Notes under the pieces: model-generated
What the model was told of the DNA's origin: nothing
Database searches by the model: none
The model's input: the letters and a program-made list of their open reading frames with translations, nothing else
Shown here: positions 47,126 to 55,570 of the stretch, one piece after another
How positions within the stretch are numbered: position 1 is the stretch's first letter
Layout: each line of letters begins with the position of its first letter
Translations under genes and position numbers: made by a program
Source of the DNA: Acidovorax sp.
GTDB taxonomy: Bacteria > Pseudomonadota > Gammaproteobacteria > Burkholderiales > Burkholderiaceae_C
Direction of reading: 5' to 3'
DNA: 64,000 nt
Assembly (NCBI GenBank): GCA_031277855.1
Contig: JAITLO010000032.1
Location: forward strand, 1 to 64,000

Positions 47126-48103
47126 TCATACGCTGCGGTGCTGTAAATGCAAAAGGGGGTAAGGCCTACCCTGCCCATCCAGGGCAGAGCGGCCCGTGCG
47201 CTCGAAACCCATTTTTTCGTAGAAACCCACTGCCTGTGCGTTTTGTTCATTGACGTCGGTGCTCATCTGCGGGTGCAGTGCCAGGCCATGGTGCACCAGG
47301 GCCGCGCCAATGCCTGTGCCGCGGCAGCCTGGGTCTACGAACAAGGCTTCCATATGCCCCTTGTCCAGGAGCATGAAGGCCAAGGGATAGTCCTGCGCAT
47401 CCACCGCCAGCCACAGTGGTGCCTGGGGCAGAAAACCGCACACCAATGCGTCAATGGCCTGCCTGTCTTCCGGCGTCAAAAAACCGTGGGTGGCATCCAC
47501 GGCGCGGCGCCAGATTTCCACCACCCGTGCGCCGTCTTCGGGGCGGGATGCTCGAATCGCGTGCAGAGCCACGCGCGAATGGGGCAGGCTGCGCCCCAGC
47601 AACTGGCCGGGCCAGCCATCGACGTCAAAAGTCGAAATCCGCGCATAGCCACAAGACTCATAAAACTGCACCAACGCGCCCGAGCCACCGCCGTAGCAGT
47701 CCACACGCAGCCGCTGCACGCCCACAGCTCGGGCACGGTCATCGGCAAAGGCCAGCAAACGCCGGCCTATGCCGCGTGCCCGCGCATCACGCGAGGCCAC
47801 CAGCACACGCACATAGATTTCCGGCTCCGTGGCGGCGGGCACATAGGGCTGGGCCTCTCCCAAAACCAGAGCAGCCAGCAGGCGGCCATCTGCATCCTCA
47901 GCCACCCATGCCTCGGGCAAGGCACAGGCCTCTTCCACCAGTTGCACCCGCCGCGGCAATGCCGACCAGGGCTCGCTGCCCCATTGGCCTTCATTGCCCA
48001 TCTCCACAAACCAGGCCATCACCTCATCGAAGACCTTCAATACCGCTGGCGCATCCTGCACCGTCGCCCTGCGAATTCGCAGCGGTTCACCACGCTCTTG
48101 CAT
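47126..48103 (-). CDS. Two-domain GNAT acetyltransferase fusion
   Basis: The 325-residue protein joins two complete GNAT domains. The N-terminal one (about 1-165) has RDARARGIGRRLLAFADDRA as its acetyl-CoA loop and ends with VQFYESCGYARISTFDV. The C-terminal one (about 180-325) resembles YjaB, with DPGCRGTGIGAALVHHGLAL and VGFYEKMGFERTGRSALDGQ. Both keep the R-x-x-G-x-G/A motif, so both may be active. ATG at 48103 with GAGGG 5-6 nt upstream; a longer open frame overlapping the next gene is rejected. Substrates unknown. Confidence 0.88.
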   Translation of the reverse strand: MQERGEPLRIRRATVQDAPAVLKVFDEVMAWFVEMGNEGQWGSEPWSALPRRVQLVEEACALPEAWVAEDADGRLLAALVLGEAQPYVPAATEPEIYVRVLVASRDARARGIGRRLLAFADDRARAVGVQRLRVDCYGGGSGALVQFYESCGYARISTFDVDGWPGQLLGRSLPHSRVALHAIRASRPEDGARVVEIWRRAVDATHGFLTPEDRQAIDALVCGFLPQAPLWLAVDAQDYPLAFMLLDKGHMEALFVDPGCRGTGIGAALVHHGLALHPQMSTDVNEQNAQAVGFYEKMGFERTGRSALDGQGRPYPLLHLQHRSV

Positions 48104-48152
48104 CACACCCTCAACACCTATTGCCACACGATTGACAGCTTCATCGCCCTGT

Positions 48153-48905
48153 TTACACCACACCTGCGGTGCTGTCCGGTGAAGGGATTTCCCAACGCCC
48201 AAACAACGCCATTCCAGCAGACTGTGCCAGGGCGATGGAGGCTTTGTTGTCCAGCTGGCAACGATATTGCAGCTCGTACCCACGCACCATGGCATGGCGC
48301 GCTGCAGCGCGCAGCAACTGCGTGGCATGGCCATTGCCACGCGCGCAATCCAGCGTCAACACACCGATATCCGCCAACGGCACACCACCCCAGGGGTAGG
48401 TGCTTGCAATGCTGAGCAAACGACCACCCTGACCATGGGCACCAAATACGGCCCAATCGTCCAAACTCACCTGCGCGGCATCAAGGTCCTCCTGGCTGAC
48501 ATCGCGCTCGAATGCGGTAAACAAGGCCGCATCGCCTGCATGCAGGCTGCGCACATGGGCCGCATTGGCTTCGGTAGCCCAGGCTTCACGCACGGTTTCA
48601 GGGAGATAGAAAAGATTGTCAGCACCATGCATCACGATGCCGATCTGCTGCAGCCCTTCGCGCACCACGGCCTCGGACAACACGCCTCCCGCATCCCAGA
48701 TGACTGTAGCTTCCAGCGATTGCGCCACATCCGGCCGCAATGCGATGGCAGTGTGCGCATCACCGACGGTGTGAAGAATCGTGACTTTTTCATCCACCTC
48801 CAGCTCCGGATTGACCACCACACTCAGCAGGCTGTCACGGTAGAGACGGATGCCTATGAAAGGCGCCTTCCAGTATCGATATATGGGTTCAGGAAATTTC
48901 ATCAT
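48153..48905 (-). CDS. GNAT-family acetyltransferase (FR47-like)
   Basis: The 250-residue protein has a divergent N-terminal half and a GNAT core in the C-terminal half: ADIGVLTLDCARGNGHATQL is the acetyl-CoA binding region, and LQYRCQLDNKASIALAQSAG the following helix. The N-terminal half (IYRYWKAPFIGIRLYRDSLL) is probably a decayed or specialised GNAT-like domain. It may be co-transcribed with the downstream two-domain enzyme (gap 49 nt). The start is one of two tandem ATGs at 48900-48905; the ribosome-binding site is weak. Confidence 0.82.
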   Translation of the reverse strand: MMKFPEPIYRYWKAPFIGIRLYRDSLLSVVVNPELEVDEKVTILHTVGDAHTAIALRPDVAQSLEATVIWDAGGVLSEAVVREGLQQIGIVMHGADNLFYLPETVREAWATEANAAHVRSLHAGDAALFTAFERDVSQEDLDAAQVSLDDWAVFGAHGQGGRLLSIASTYPWGGVPLADIGVLTLDCARGNGHATQLLRAAARHAMVRGYELQYRCQLDNKASIALAQSAGMALFGRWEIPSPDSTAGVV

Positions 48906-49045
48906 TCGCTTATCTGGTCGGTCCAGCGCGGTACCTGCCAACAGGATGGTTCACGGCCTTCTTGCTTCAATTGCATTGCTGCAAAGCCGAGGTACGAGCC
49001 ACCTCTGATGAGACGGCGAGAGCCAAACGCAGCAGATTTTATACA

Positions 49046-49058
49046 ATACGTTCAGTAT
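49046..49058. promoter_or_regulatory. Inverted repeat before the GbsR/MarR gene
   Basis: ATAC-GTTCA-GTAT lies 16 nt before the ATG of the regulator gene, in an AT-rich promoter context. Its position fits an autoregulatory operator. It resembles the CATAC-N5-GTATG sites of the TetR gene 4 kb downstream. Confidence 0.45.
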
Positions 49059-49074
49059 GTAATGAACAATTAAA

Positions 49075-49632
49075 ATGAAAAAACCACCGATGAATCAAGA
49101 GAAAGTTCCCACACAGCAAGCTCGCGAACTGTTCATCGAGCGCAATGCCATTCAGGCAGAGAACAGTGGTCTACCCCGCATTGCAGGGCGTTTGATTGGT
49201 GTTTTTTTGCTTGATGGCGGCCCCATCAGCTTTAGCGAACTGGCAGAGCGCATGCAGGCCAGCCGGGCCAGCGTCAGCACCAATACCCGTTTGCTGGAGC
49301 GCCTGGGAGTGATCGAGCGGGTGACCGTGCGCGGCGAACGTCAGGATTACTTCAGGCTGCAAGCCAACCCGTTTGCGATATCGATCGAGCAAAGCATCCA
49401 GGCATGCCAGCGTTTCTCGGTCTATGTGGATGAGTTGCTGTCGGACTGCGAACTGGCCGAAGACGCGGTAGCGCGTCTGCAAGAGGCTCAGCACATTCAC
49501 GAGGTCACCGCGCAAGCCCTGCAAGACATGCTGGCCAAGCTCAATCACGATGGCTGGAAAACTTCCCAGTTCGAGCCCCAAACAAAGCCCGCGGGCACCA
49601 AGAAAGGGAGGAAAAATGGGACACCCCAATAA
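49075..49632 (+). CDS. GbsR/MarR-type transcriptional regulator
   Basis: The 185-residue protein has a winged helix at about residues 35-100 (AGRLIGVFLLDGGPISFSELAERM, ASRASVSTNTRLLERLGVIE). A helical dimer arm follows, then a Lys/Gly-rich tail that overlaps the next gene. GbsR-type MarR members often repress transport genes. Its 3' end overlaps a GNAT gene by 17 nt, so the two form an operon and the acetyltransferase is the likely target. ATG at 49075 or at codon 6 (49090) are both possible; the upstream region is AT-rich with a palindrome. Confidence 0.88.
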   Translation: MKKPPMNQEKVPTQQARELFIERNAIQAENSGLPRIAGRLIGVFLLDGGPISFSELAERMQASRASVSTNTRLLERLGVIERVTVRGERQDYFRLQANPFAISIEQSIQACQRFSVYVDELLSDCELAEDAVARLQEAQHIHEVTAQALQDMLAKLNHDGWKTSQFEPQTKPAGTKKGRKNGTPQ

Positions 49633-50185
49633 CATGACCCAACAAACAGCACCCGATTTCCTCACGGCCCTCCCTGTCTCTGACGGCCTGGTGACGGTCA
49701 GAACCATGTCCGATGCGGATGCCCAGGCCTATGCCGATGGCACCGACGATGCCCAAGTCCAGCGCTTCGCCCATCTTCCGTTGGAAAAATACACCGCGCA
49801 GATCGTGCGCAGCATGCTCCATGGCGTAATTGCAGACGGATTGCGCAATGGGACATTGGCGGTTCTCACCATTGCCGACGCCAACTCCCAGGCGTTTTTG
49901 GGAAGCATGGTGCTCTTTGACATCCAGCCAGAGGGGGCAGAGCTTGGCTATTGGGTCGCACCCGAGCACCGGGGTCGGGGCATTTCGGGTCGGGCACTCA
50001 GGCTGAGCAAAAAGATTGCACGCAGTCTAGGCTGGAAAAGACTGCATGCCCGCACGGTTCAAGACAATCTTGCCTCAGAAAAAGTACTGCTCGCCGCTGG
50101 ATTTGTGCAGCAAGGCCCAGCGCAGGCAGAGCAAACGCCCGCAGGCAAAGTCGAAATGGGTGTGCGCTACAGCATTGAAATCTAA
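49616..50185 (+). CDS. GNAT acetyltransferase (RimJ/RimL type) coupled to the GbsR-type gene
   Basis: The 189-residue protein has the acetyl-CoA loop in GYWVAPEHRGRGISGRALRL and the GNAT C-terminal block ARTVQDNLASEKVLLAAGFV. GGGAGG 5 nt before ATG 49616, inside the regulator gene, decides the start; ATG at 49634 has no such site. The overlap suggests translational coupling and a shared function with the regulator. Substrate unknown. Confidence 0.88.
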   Translation: MGHPNNMTQQTAPDFLTALPVSDGLVTVRTMSDADAQAYADGTDDAQVQRFAHLPLEKYTAQIVRSMLHGVIADGLRNGTLAVLTIADANSQAFLGSMVLFDIQPEGAELGYWVAPEHRGRGISGRALRLSKKIARSLGWKRLHARTVQDNLASEKVLLAAGFVQQGPAQAEQTPAGKVEMGVRYSIEI

Positions 50186-50278
50186 GAACGTGTACGCTGT
50201 CTCGCGAGAGCCTCTGCGTGCTACATGCGCGCCCCAGTTGATGCCTCCTACCGCCAAATCAGAGGGAAAGACTGCACC

Positions 50279-50665
50279 ATGACCTTCTTTGCCCCCCTTG
50301 CCGTCGCCGCACTGGCTGCCTGCCAGCCCACGGCGTCTGTGCCATCCCTCCCCGCAGATGCAGCCTTTGCTGCGCCCGGCGTGCGCTGGTATGCGGCTCT
50401 CGATACGGGGCGTGCCTCGCCAGACACGGGCCACACATCCCCGGACACCGGCCATTTAGGCCCTCGCTATACCCCGCCCGCCGCACCACTACTGCCTCCA
50501 TCGCAGCGCCCCAGCACCATGCCCATGGAGCCCCTTGTTCAGCCGGTGCAGCCGGCACCGCTGCGCCCCACACCGGATGCGACACAGACCGGGCCTGAAA
50601 CCCACCAGGGCAGCGCCCCTGCGGCACCGCAGGCGGACACCCCTGCGCCAGCACCAGCGCCTTGA
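50279..50665 (+). CDS. Small proline-rich lipoprotein, hypothetical
   Basis: The 128-residue product begins MTFFAPLAVAALAACQPTAS, a short lipoprotein signal with lipobox LAAC (Cys at 14). The mature part is low complexity, rich in Pro, Ala, Thr and Gln, with a short tandem SPDTGH repeat near residues 46-58. GAGGGAAAG about 9 nt before the ATG supports translation. I do not recognise a family. The low complexity means the call rests mostly on the lipobox and ribosome-binding site. Confidence 0.55.
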   Translation: MTFFAPLAVAALAACQPTASVPSLPADAAFAAPGVRWYAALDTGRASPDTGHTSPDTGHLGPRYTPPAAPLLPPSQRPSTMPMEPLVQPVQPAPLRPTPDATQTGPETHQGSAPAAPQADTPAPAPAP

Positions 50666-50698
50666 CGGGCCGCCATCGCAGGTTGCACCAGGTCTGAC

Positions 50699-51898
50699 TT
50701 AGGGCGCAGCAGCCGCGTCTTGCACGCCCCTTCGCACCATGCCCATGGTGAGCAACAAGGCCATGGCAAACAGCACTGCGGCCAACCAGAGATTGGCAGC
50801 GACACCGGGTCCATCCACCAACTGGCCTCCCATCCAGGCCCCCAGGCCAATGCCCAGGTTGAAAACTGCCACATACAAGGAAGAAGCCACCTCCACGGCC
50901 TGGGGTGCTGCCTTGACCATCCAGCCCATCAGGCCCACCGACACCCCGCCGTAGACCAGGCCCCACAGCAGCAGCACGCTACTGCCACCCATGGGCGAGC
51001 CGCCCAGCGCCAAAAACAATAGCGGCACGCACAACAGGCCCAGGGCAATGGCTACCAACACGCGCACTGCGTGCCTTGAGCCGGCAACGCCAACGAGAAA
51101 ATTGCCCGCCATACCAGTCATGCCGTAGGCAAGCAGCAGCGCGCCCATCCATTGCGCCTCCACGCCGGAGCGCGACAGCAACAGCGGCCGCACAAAGGTG
51201 AACACCGCAAAATGCCCGGCCACCAGCAGCGCTGTCAGCACCAGGCCGGCCTGTAGCTTGCGGTTGCGCAGCTGTGTGCCAAACTGGCCCAGCGTGACCG
51301 AATAGGCTACCGGCAGCGCTGGGAGAACGGCGAGGTGCAGCAGCAGCACCAGGCCGCTGAGCAAGGCCATGCCGGCAAAAGCCCAGCGCCAACCCGCAAA
51401 GTCACCAATCAACGCACCCAGCGGTACGCCCAGCACCGAGGCCGCAGCCACCCCGCCAAAAATGATGGAGCTGGCCAGCCCCACGGCCGCAACAGGCACC
51501 AGCCGGGCTGCCAAGCCACCGGCCACGGCCCAGATGCCGCCCATGCAAAAACCCACCAGCACCCGTGCGGCCAGCAGCCAACCCAGGCTGGGCGCCAAGG
51601 CGCAGGCGATATTGGCGGCCATCAACAGGGCCAGCAAGCCGCACAAAATCCTGCGCCGGTCCACGCCGCCCGCCGCCAGCACCACCAATGGCGCAAACAA
51701 CGCGGCCAGCAGCGCCGGCAAGGAAATCGCCAGGCCCGTGGCACCGGGCGATGCGCCCAGTTGCTCGGCCATAGGCGTCAACAACCCCACGGGCAGCATT
51801 TCGGTGGTGACCACCGAAAAAGTGGCCAGGCCTACGGCCCCCACCGCCAGCCAGGGATGGCGAGGCGCAGCCCCGCTGAATTCGGATGAAACAGTCAT
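50699..51898 (-). CDS. MFS transporter, DHA1 family (AraJ/YdhP-like)
   Basis: The 399-residue protein has twelve predicted hydrophobic helices. AVGAVGLATFSVVTTEMLPV is the N-terminal helix block with the E-M-x-P-x-G pattern of DHA1 sugar/drug efflux proteins (EMLPVGLLTPMAEQLG). FCMGGIWAVAGGLAARLVP is the helix-4 block. It is likely a drug or metabolite exporter. It is 31 nt after the other MFS gene on the same strand, so they form an operon divergent from a TetR regulator. The start at 51898 excludes a non-family upstream extension. Confidence 0.9.
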   Translation of the reverse strand: MTVSSEFSGAAPRHPWLAVGAVGLATFSVVTTEMLPVGLLTPMAEQLGASPGATGLAISLPALLAALFAPLVVLAAGGVDRRRILCGLLALLMAANIACALAPSLGWLLAARVLVGFCMGGIWAVAGGLAARLVPVAAVGLASSIIFGGVAAASVLGVPLGALIGDFAGWRWAFAGMALLSGLVLLLHLAVLPALPVAYSVTLGQFGTQLRNRKLQAGLVLTALLVAGHFAVFTFVRPLLLSRSGVEAQWMGALLLAYGMTGMAGNFLVGVAGSRHAVRVLVAIALGLLCVPLLFLALGGSPMGGSSVLLLWGLVYGGVSVGLMGWMVKAAPQAVEVASSLYVAVFNLGIGLGAWMGGQLVDGPGVAANLWLAAVLFAMALLLTMGMVRRGVQDAAAAP

Positions 51899-51929
51899 GT
51901 TTGGAATGCTTTGCAATGAAAAACGGCGC

Positions 51930-53138
51930 TCAGGCCACAGCCGTCGTGGTGCTGCCCTGCACAGGCAAACGCTTGTGGCCACAAAACGCCACGGCCAGCA
52001 CCACCAGGCCGGCGCACAGTGCAATGCCAAAGCCAGCACGGGTGCCAGCACCATCCACCACCTGGCCGGACAGCGCTGCGCCCAGAGCCACGCCGGCGTT
52101 CAAGCCGGCCAACAACCAGGTCATGCCCTCGGTCAGGCGCTGCGCGGGCACCAGGCGCTCCACCAGCGACATGGCCACAATCAGCGTGGGCGCAAAAAAC
52201 AAGCCGGCCACCAGCACGGCGGCGGCCAGGGCTGCGATATGGTTTACCAGCAGCAAGGGCAGCGTGGTGAGGGCCGTGGCCAGGCCGCCCCACAGCAGCA
52301 AGCGGGGCAAGGGCGTGGAAAGCTGGAGCGCGCCAAACAACAGGCCTGCAGCGCAAGAGCCCAGGGCATAGGCCGACAGCACCAGGCTGGCCATGGCGGG
52401 CTGGCCCTGCTGCGCCGCAAAGGCCACGCTGCCCACATCCACCGTACCCACAATCACACCCATGGCCAGCATCAGCAGCGCCAGCAGGCGCACACCGGCC
52501 AGGCGCATGACCGAGCCCGCACGCTGCGCCCCGGCATCCCACACCGCCACCGGCGGCTCCGTGTCACGCTGTGCCAGCAAAGCGCCCATGCCCAGCAGCA
52601 GCAACAGCGCCGCGCACAACAGGCCAGCCTGGGGCAGCACGGTCACCGTCAGCCCCACAGACAGCGGCGGCCCGGCAATAAAACTCACCTCGTCCAGCAC
52701 GGCCTCCAGCGAGTACGCGGTCTGCAGCCGAGGCTGCCCCCGGTACAGCGCGGCCCAACGCGCCCGCACCACGGCCGACATGCTGGGCATGCAGCCCATC
52801 AGCACGGCGCTGGGGAACAAGGCCCAGTCCGGCGCCTGCCAGTGGGATGCGGCCAGCAGGCACAGCATGCCGATGGCGCTGAGCAGCGATGCCAGAGGCA
52901 GCACCTTGCGCTGGCCATGGCGGTCCACCAGACGGGAGATTTGCGGCGACAGCAAGGCATAGCTCAGCACCACGGCGGCCGATACCGCCCCCGCCAGGGC
53001 GTAGCTGCCGCGCAGCTGCGACAGCATGGTGATGACGGCAATGCCCGTCATGGGCAAGGCCAGCCTGGCCAGCAGGCCTGCCAGCACCAAGGCCTTGGCA
53101 CCGGGCGTGGCCAGCAGTTCGCGATAGGGATTGTTCAT
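51930..53138 (-). CDS. MFS transporter
   Basis: The 402-residue protein has twelve predicted helices with the MFS A-loop SRLVDRHGQRKVLP between helices 2 and 3 (related to G-x-x-x-D-R-x-G-R-R). GGAG 7 nt before ATG 53138 supports the start. It is the first gene of the leftward operon and begins 54 nt from the nearest TetR-type operator. Probable efflux pump controlled by the divergent regulator. Substrate not predictable. Confidence 0.9.
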   Translation of the reverse strand: MNNPYRELLATPGAKALVLAGLLARLALPMTGIAVITMLSQLRGSYALAGAVSAAVVLSYALLSPQISRLVDRHGQRKVLPLASLLSAIGMLCLLAASHWQAPDWALFPSAVLMGCMPSMSAVVRARWAALYRGQPRLQTAYSLEAVLDEVSFIAGPPLSVGLTVTVLPQAGLLCAALLLLLGMGALLAQRDTEPPVAVWDAGAQRAGSVMRLAGVRLLALLMLAMGVIVGTVDVGSVAFAAQQGQPAMASLVLSAYALGSCAAGLLFGALQLSTPLPRLLLWGGLATALTTLPLLLVNHIAALAAAVLVAGLFFAPTLIVAMSLVERLVPAQRLTEGMTWLLAGLNAGVALGAALSGQVVDGAGTRAGFGIALCAGLVVLAVAFCGHKRLPVQGSTTTAVA

Positions 53139-53191
53139 TCGCACTCCAAAGGGGCATGCGCTTGCCCTGAGAGCGCAGTCAAGAGAAAATA

Positions 53192-53206
53192 CATACAAGG
53201 CGTATG
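53192..53206. promoter_or_regulatory. TetR operator 1 (CATAC-AAGGC-GTATG)
   Basis: A 15-nt inverted repeat CATAC-N5-GTATG. It is one of two in the divergent promoter region between the MFS operon and the TetR gene. Its centre is 31 bp from that of operator 2, close to three helical turns, so both can lie on the same DNA face. Confidence 0.7.
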
Positions 53207-53222
53207 AATACTAGCGTTTATT

Positions 53223-53237
53223 CATACGAAGCGTATG
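53223..53237. promoter_or_regulatory. TetR operator 2 (CATAC-GAAGC-GTATG)
   Basis: A second 15-nt inverted repeat with the same half-sites, extended to ATTCATACG/CGTATGTAT. It is 31 nt before the TetR start, where it can block the regulator's own promoter. Confidence 0.72.
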
Positions 53238-53268
53238 TATAAACCCATTCACCACAAGGAGAAGCGCC

Positions 53269-53856
53269 ATGGCCCGCCGCAGCCACGCCGATATGCAAGC
53301 CACCCGCGCCAGCCTGCTGGCCACGGCCCGCAAGTTCTTTTGTGACGCAGGCTATGCCGCCACCTCCATGGACGAACTCACCGCCCAGGCCGGCCTGACC
53401 CGTGGCGCGCTCTACCACCACTTTGGTGACAAGCAAGGCCTGCTGGCCGCCGTGGTGGAGCAGATCGACGCCGAGATGAACGAGCGCCTGCAAGCCATTT
53501 CCCACCACGCGAAAGACCCCTGGCTGGGCTTTCGCCGGCGCTGCCGCGCTTACCTGGAAATGGCACTGGAGCCCGAATACCAGCGCATCGTGCTGCGCGA
53601 CGCCAAGGCCGTGCTGGGCGGCGCTACTCCGGAGTCACAGCGCCACTGCGTGGCCTCCATGCAAACCCAGCTGGAGGCGTTGATTGCGCAAGGCCTGGTA
53701 GCCAAGGCCCATCCCCAGGCCCTGGCCGCGCTGATTTATGGCAGCCTGGCCGAGGCTGCGTTCTGGATTGCCGATGGTGAAGACGGTGACACCCGCCTGA
53801 AGCAATCCACCACCGCGCTGGAGCTGTTGCTGCGCGGCCTGCACACTCCTATCTGA
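53269..53856 (+). CDS. TetR/AcrR-family repressor
   Basis: The 195-residue protein has a standard TetR helix-turn-helix: LLATARKFFCDAGYAATSMD and LTAQAGLTRGALYHHFGDKQ (about residues 15-63). The ligand-binding domain is helical. AAGGAGAAG 5-6 nt before the ATG. It is divergent from the two MFS genes with two matching operators between, so it most likely represses both itself and the pumps until an exported compound binds. The nucleotidyltransferase gene starts 6 nt after its stop and is probably in the same transcript. Confidence 0.94.
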   Translation: MARRSHADMQATRASLLATARKFFCDAGYAATSMDELTAQAGLTRGALYHHFGDKQGLLAAVVEQIDAEMNERLQAISHHAKDPWLGFRRRCRAYLEMALEPEYQRIVLRDAKAVLGGATPESQRHCVASMQTQLEALIAQGLVAKAHPQALAALIYGSLAEAAFWIADGEDGDTRLKQSTTALELLLRGLHTPI

Positions 53857-53862
53857 CTCACC

Positions 53863-54633
53863 ATGCCACTGACTCCCCTCCCCACGCTGGCTCTCACGCC
53901 GCTGCAGCCCGAATTTCAGCCCCTGGTCCACACGGTGCGCGACAGCCTGGTCAGCACCCTGGGCACAAGGCTGCACAGCCTGTATCTGTATGGCAGCGTG
54001 GCCCGCGCCACGGCGCAGGCCGGCCGCTCCGACCTGGACCTGAGCCTGGTACTGACAGGCCCGCTGACGCCCCAGGAGCAGCAAGCACTGGAGCAGCTGC
54101 GCCAACAGCTCCAGGCCCGCCACCCCGTGGTCAGCAAGATCGACTTTGACCTGGGCGAGCTGGCCCAGGTGCTGGACCCTGCCCAGCAGGACAGCTGGGG
54201 CTATTGGCTCAAACACGAATGCCGCTGCCTGCACGGCGAAGACCTGGGCGCACGCTTTGCCTTGTTCAACCCTTCCCCGGCGATTGCCCGCGCCCTCAAT
54301 GGCGACTATGCGCAAACCCTTTGCGACTACGCATTGCGCATTGCCGATGCTGGCGAGCCCACCGAGCGCCTGCGGCTGCAAAAAGAGGCCGCGCGCAAGC
54401 TGGTGCGCGCCACCCATGTGCTGCGCACCGAGGCCGACAGCCACTGGCCGCGCAGCCTGGAAGACCACGCCGAACGCCTGGTGCAGGCCCATCCCGAGAT
54501 GGCAGCGCCAATGGACTTTTTCCTGGCCCAGGCACGCCAGCCCGATGCCGAGGGCAGCGACTTTCTCCACCGCTTGCGCAGCTTCACGCAGTGGCTGCAG
54601 CAGCGCGAACAGGCATATCGCCCCACGCCGTGA
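53863..54633 (+). CDS. Nucleotidyltransferase-domain protein (aminoglycoside adenylyltransferase-like)
   Basis: The 256-residue protein has the Pol-beta nucleotidyltransferase signature: LYLYGSVARATAQ followed by GRSDLDLSLVL, giving GS-x10-D-x-D around residues 43-60. The rest is helical (about 130-250). Members transfer AMP to antibiotics, proteins or unknown targets. It begins 6 nt after the TetR stop, an unusual partner for a TetR/MFS pair. That suggests either a resistance enzyme under TetR control or chance adjacency. Confidence 0.82.
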   Translation: MPLTPLPTLALTPLQPEFQPLVHTVRDSLVSTLGTRLHSLYLYGSVARATAQAGRSDLDLSLVLTGPLTPQEQQALEQLRQQLQARHPVVSKIDFDLGELAQVLDPAQQDSWGYWLKHECRCLHGEDLGARFALFNPSPAIARALNGDYAQTLCDYALRIADAGEPTERLRLQKEAARKLVRATHVLRTEADSHWPRSLEDHAERLVQAHPEMAAPMDFFLAQARQPDAEGSDFLHRLRSFTQWLQQREQAYRPTP

Positions 54634-54641
54634 GTCCCCCC

Positions 54642-54983
54642 ATGAGTACCCCCATGAACGCCCAACAATTTGCGGAAAACTGGCGCAGCCTCAAGACCGA
54701 GCTGCTTGCGTCCTTTACGGACACACAGGGCAGCACCGAAGTGGCCGCCTTGGTCCAGGCCCTGCAGCTCACCCCAGCGCAGCACACGCAGCTGCGCGCC
54801 GTTCTGGACGCTGCGCTGCGCGATACCCTGTACACCCTGCTGCTGGGTCTGGACGGCGCGACCAGCATCGGCAGCGACCAGCAAAGCTATACCCTGCATG
54901 ACGAAAACGGCCAGCTGGTGGCCGAGCCCGGTGAGCTGGAAGCCGCTGCCTGGGAGGTCTTTCATGGCGAAGACGCTGCGTAG
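54642..54983 (+). CDS. Small unrecognised acidic protein
   Basis: The 113-residue protein has no signal peptide or membrane helix. FAENWRSLKTELLASFTDTQ is a helical N-part, and GLDGATSIGSDQQSYTLHDE and the acidic C-terminus ELEAAAWEVFHGEDAA follow. It starts 8 nt after the nucleotidyltransferase gene and probably shares its transcript. The acidic, cytosolic, small character recalls immunity or antitoxin-like proteins, but no family is recognised. A second ATG at 54654 is possible. Confidence 0.65.
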   Translation: MSTPMNAQQFAENWRSLKTELLASFTDTQGSTEVAALVQALQLTPAQHTQLRAVLDAALRDTLYTLLLGLDGATSIGSDQQSYTLHDENGQLVAEPGELEAAAWEVFHGEDAA

Positions 54984-55035
54984 GTAAAGCAAGCGCCTTC
55001 CCGCAGCCTCCGCATTTGACACCGAGCCACCCTCC

Positions 55036-55395
55036 ATGCCCCACGCCACCGCCCCATCGCCCCGCTTCGCCGAAGCGCTACACGCCCTGGCGCAGTTGCG
55101 CGCCCAATTGGTCGAAGAACTGAAACAAGGCCAGCGCGACCGCCTTGCACACAAGCTGCAGCTGGACGACGCCATTGCCTGCCTGCAATGGTGTGAGGCC
55201 CACTCCATCACGGCGTCGGCCAAGGTCACCCAACTGCCCGAAACACGCACGCGCACCCCGTCTTCCGAATACCGGATTGTGGAAGACCATGAAACCGAGG
55301 ACCGCAGCATCTGGACCGAGCTACAGCAAGGCAGCCAGCCGCTGCGGCCTTCGCCCGGTATGCTGCTGGTCGATGCGGGCCTGTGGCCGGATTAG
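55036..55395 (+). CDS. Small unrecognised protein
   Basis: The 119-residue protein has an N-terminal helical segment (FAEALHALAQLRAQLVEELK, possible coiled coil, with HKLQLDDAIACLQWCEAH) and an irregular C-terminal part. No signal or membrane helix is seen. It lies 52 nt after the preceding small gene, on the same strand. No strong ribosome-binding site is visible before the ATG. Family not recognised. Confidence 0.58.
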   Translation: MPHATAPSPRFAEALHALAQLRAQLVEELKQGQRDRLAHKLQLDDAIACLQWCEAHSITASAKVTQLPETRTRTPSSEYRIVEDHETEDRSIWTELQQGSQPLRPSPGMLLVDAGLWPD

Positions 55396-55570
55396 CACCC
55401 AGGCAAGTGGTGCGCGAGTGGTACGCAAGTGGCGCTCAAGCAGGGTATTTGCTTTTATTCTGATAGCTTCTTTCGCTTACACCGCAAGCTTTTCAGGCGT
55501 TTAAAGTGCTCCAAGCATTTTCTTTATCTGCTGCCCCCGCCGCAGCGATCACCTTCGTCAGGACCACCCC

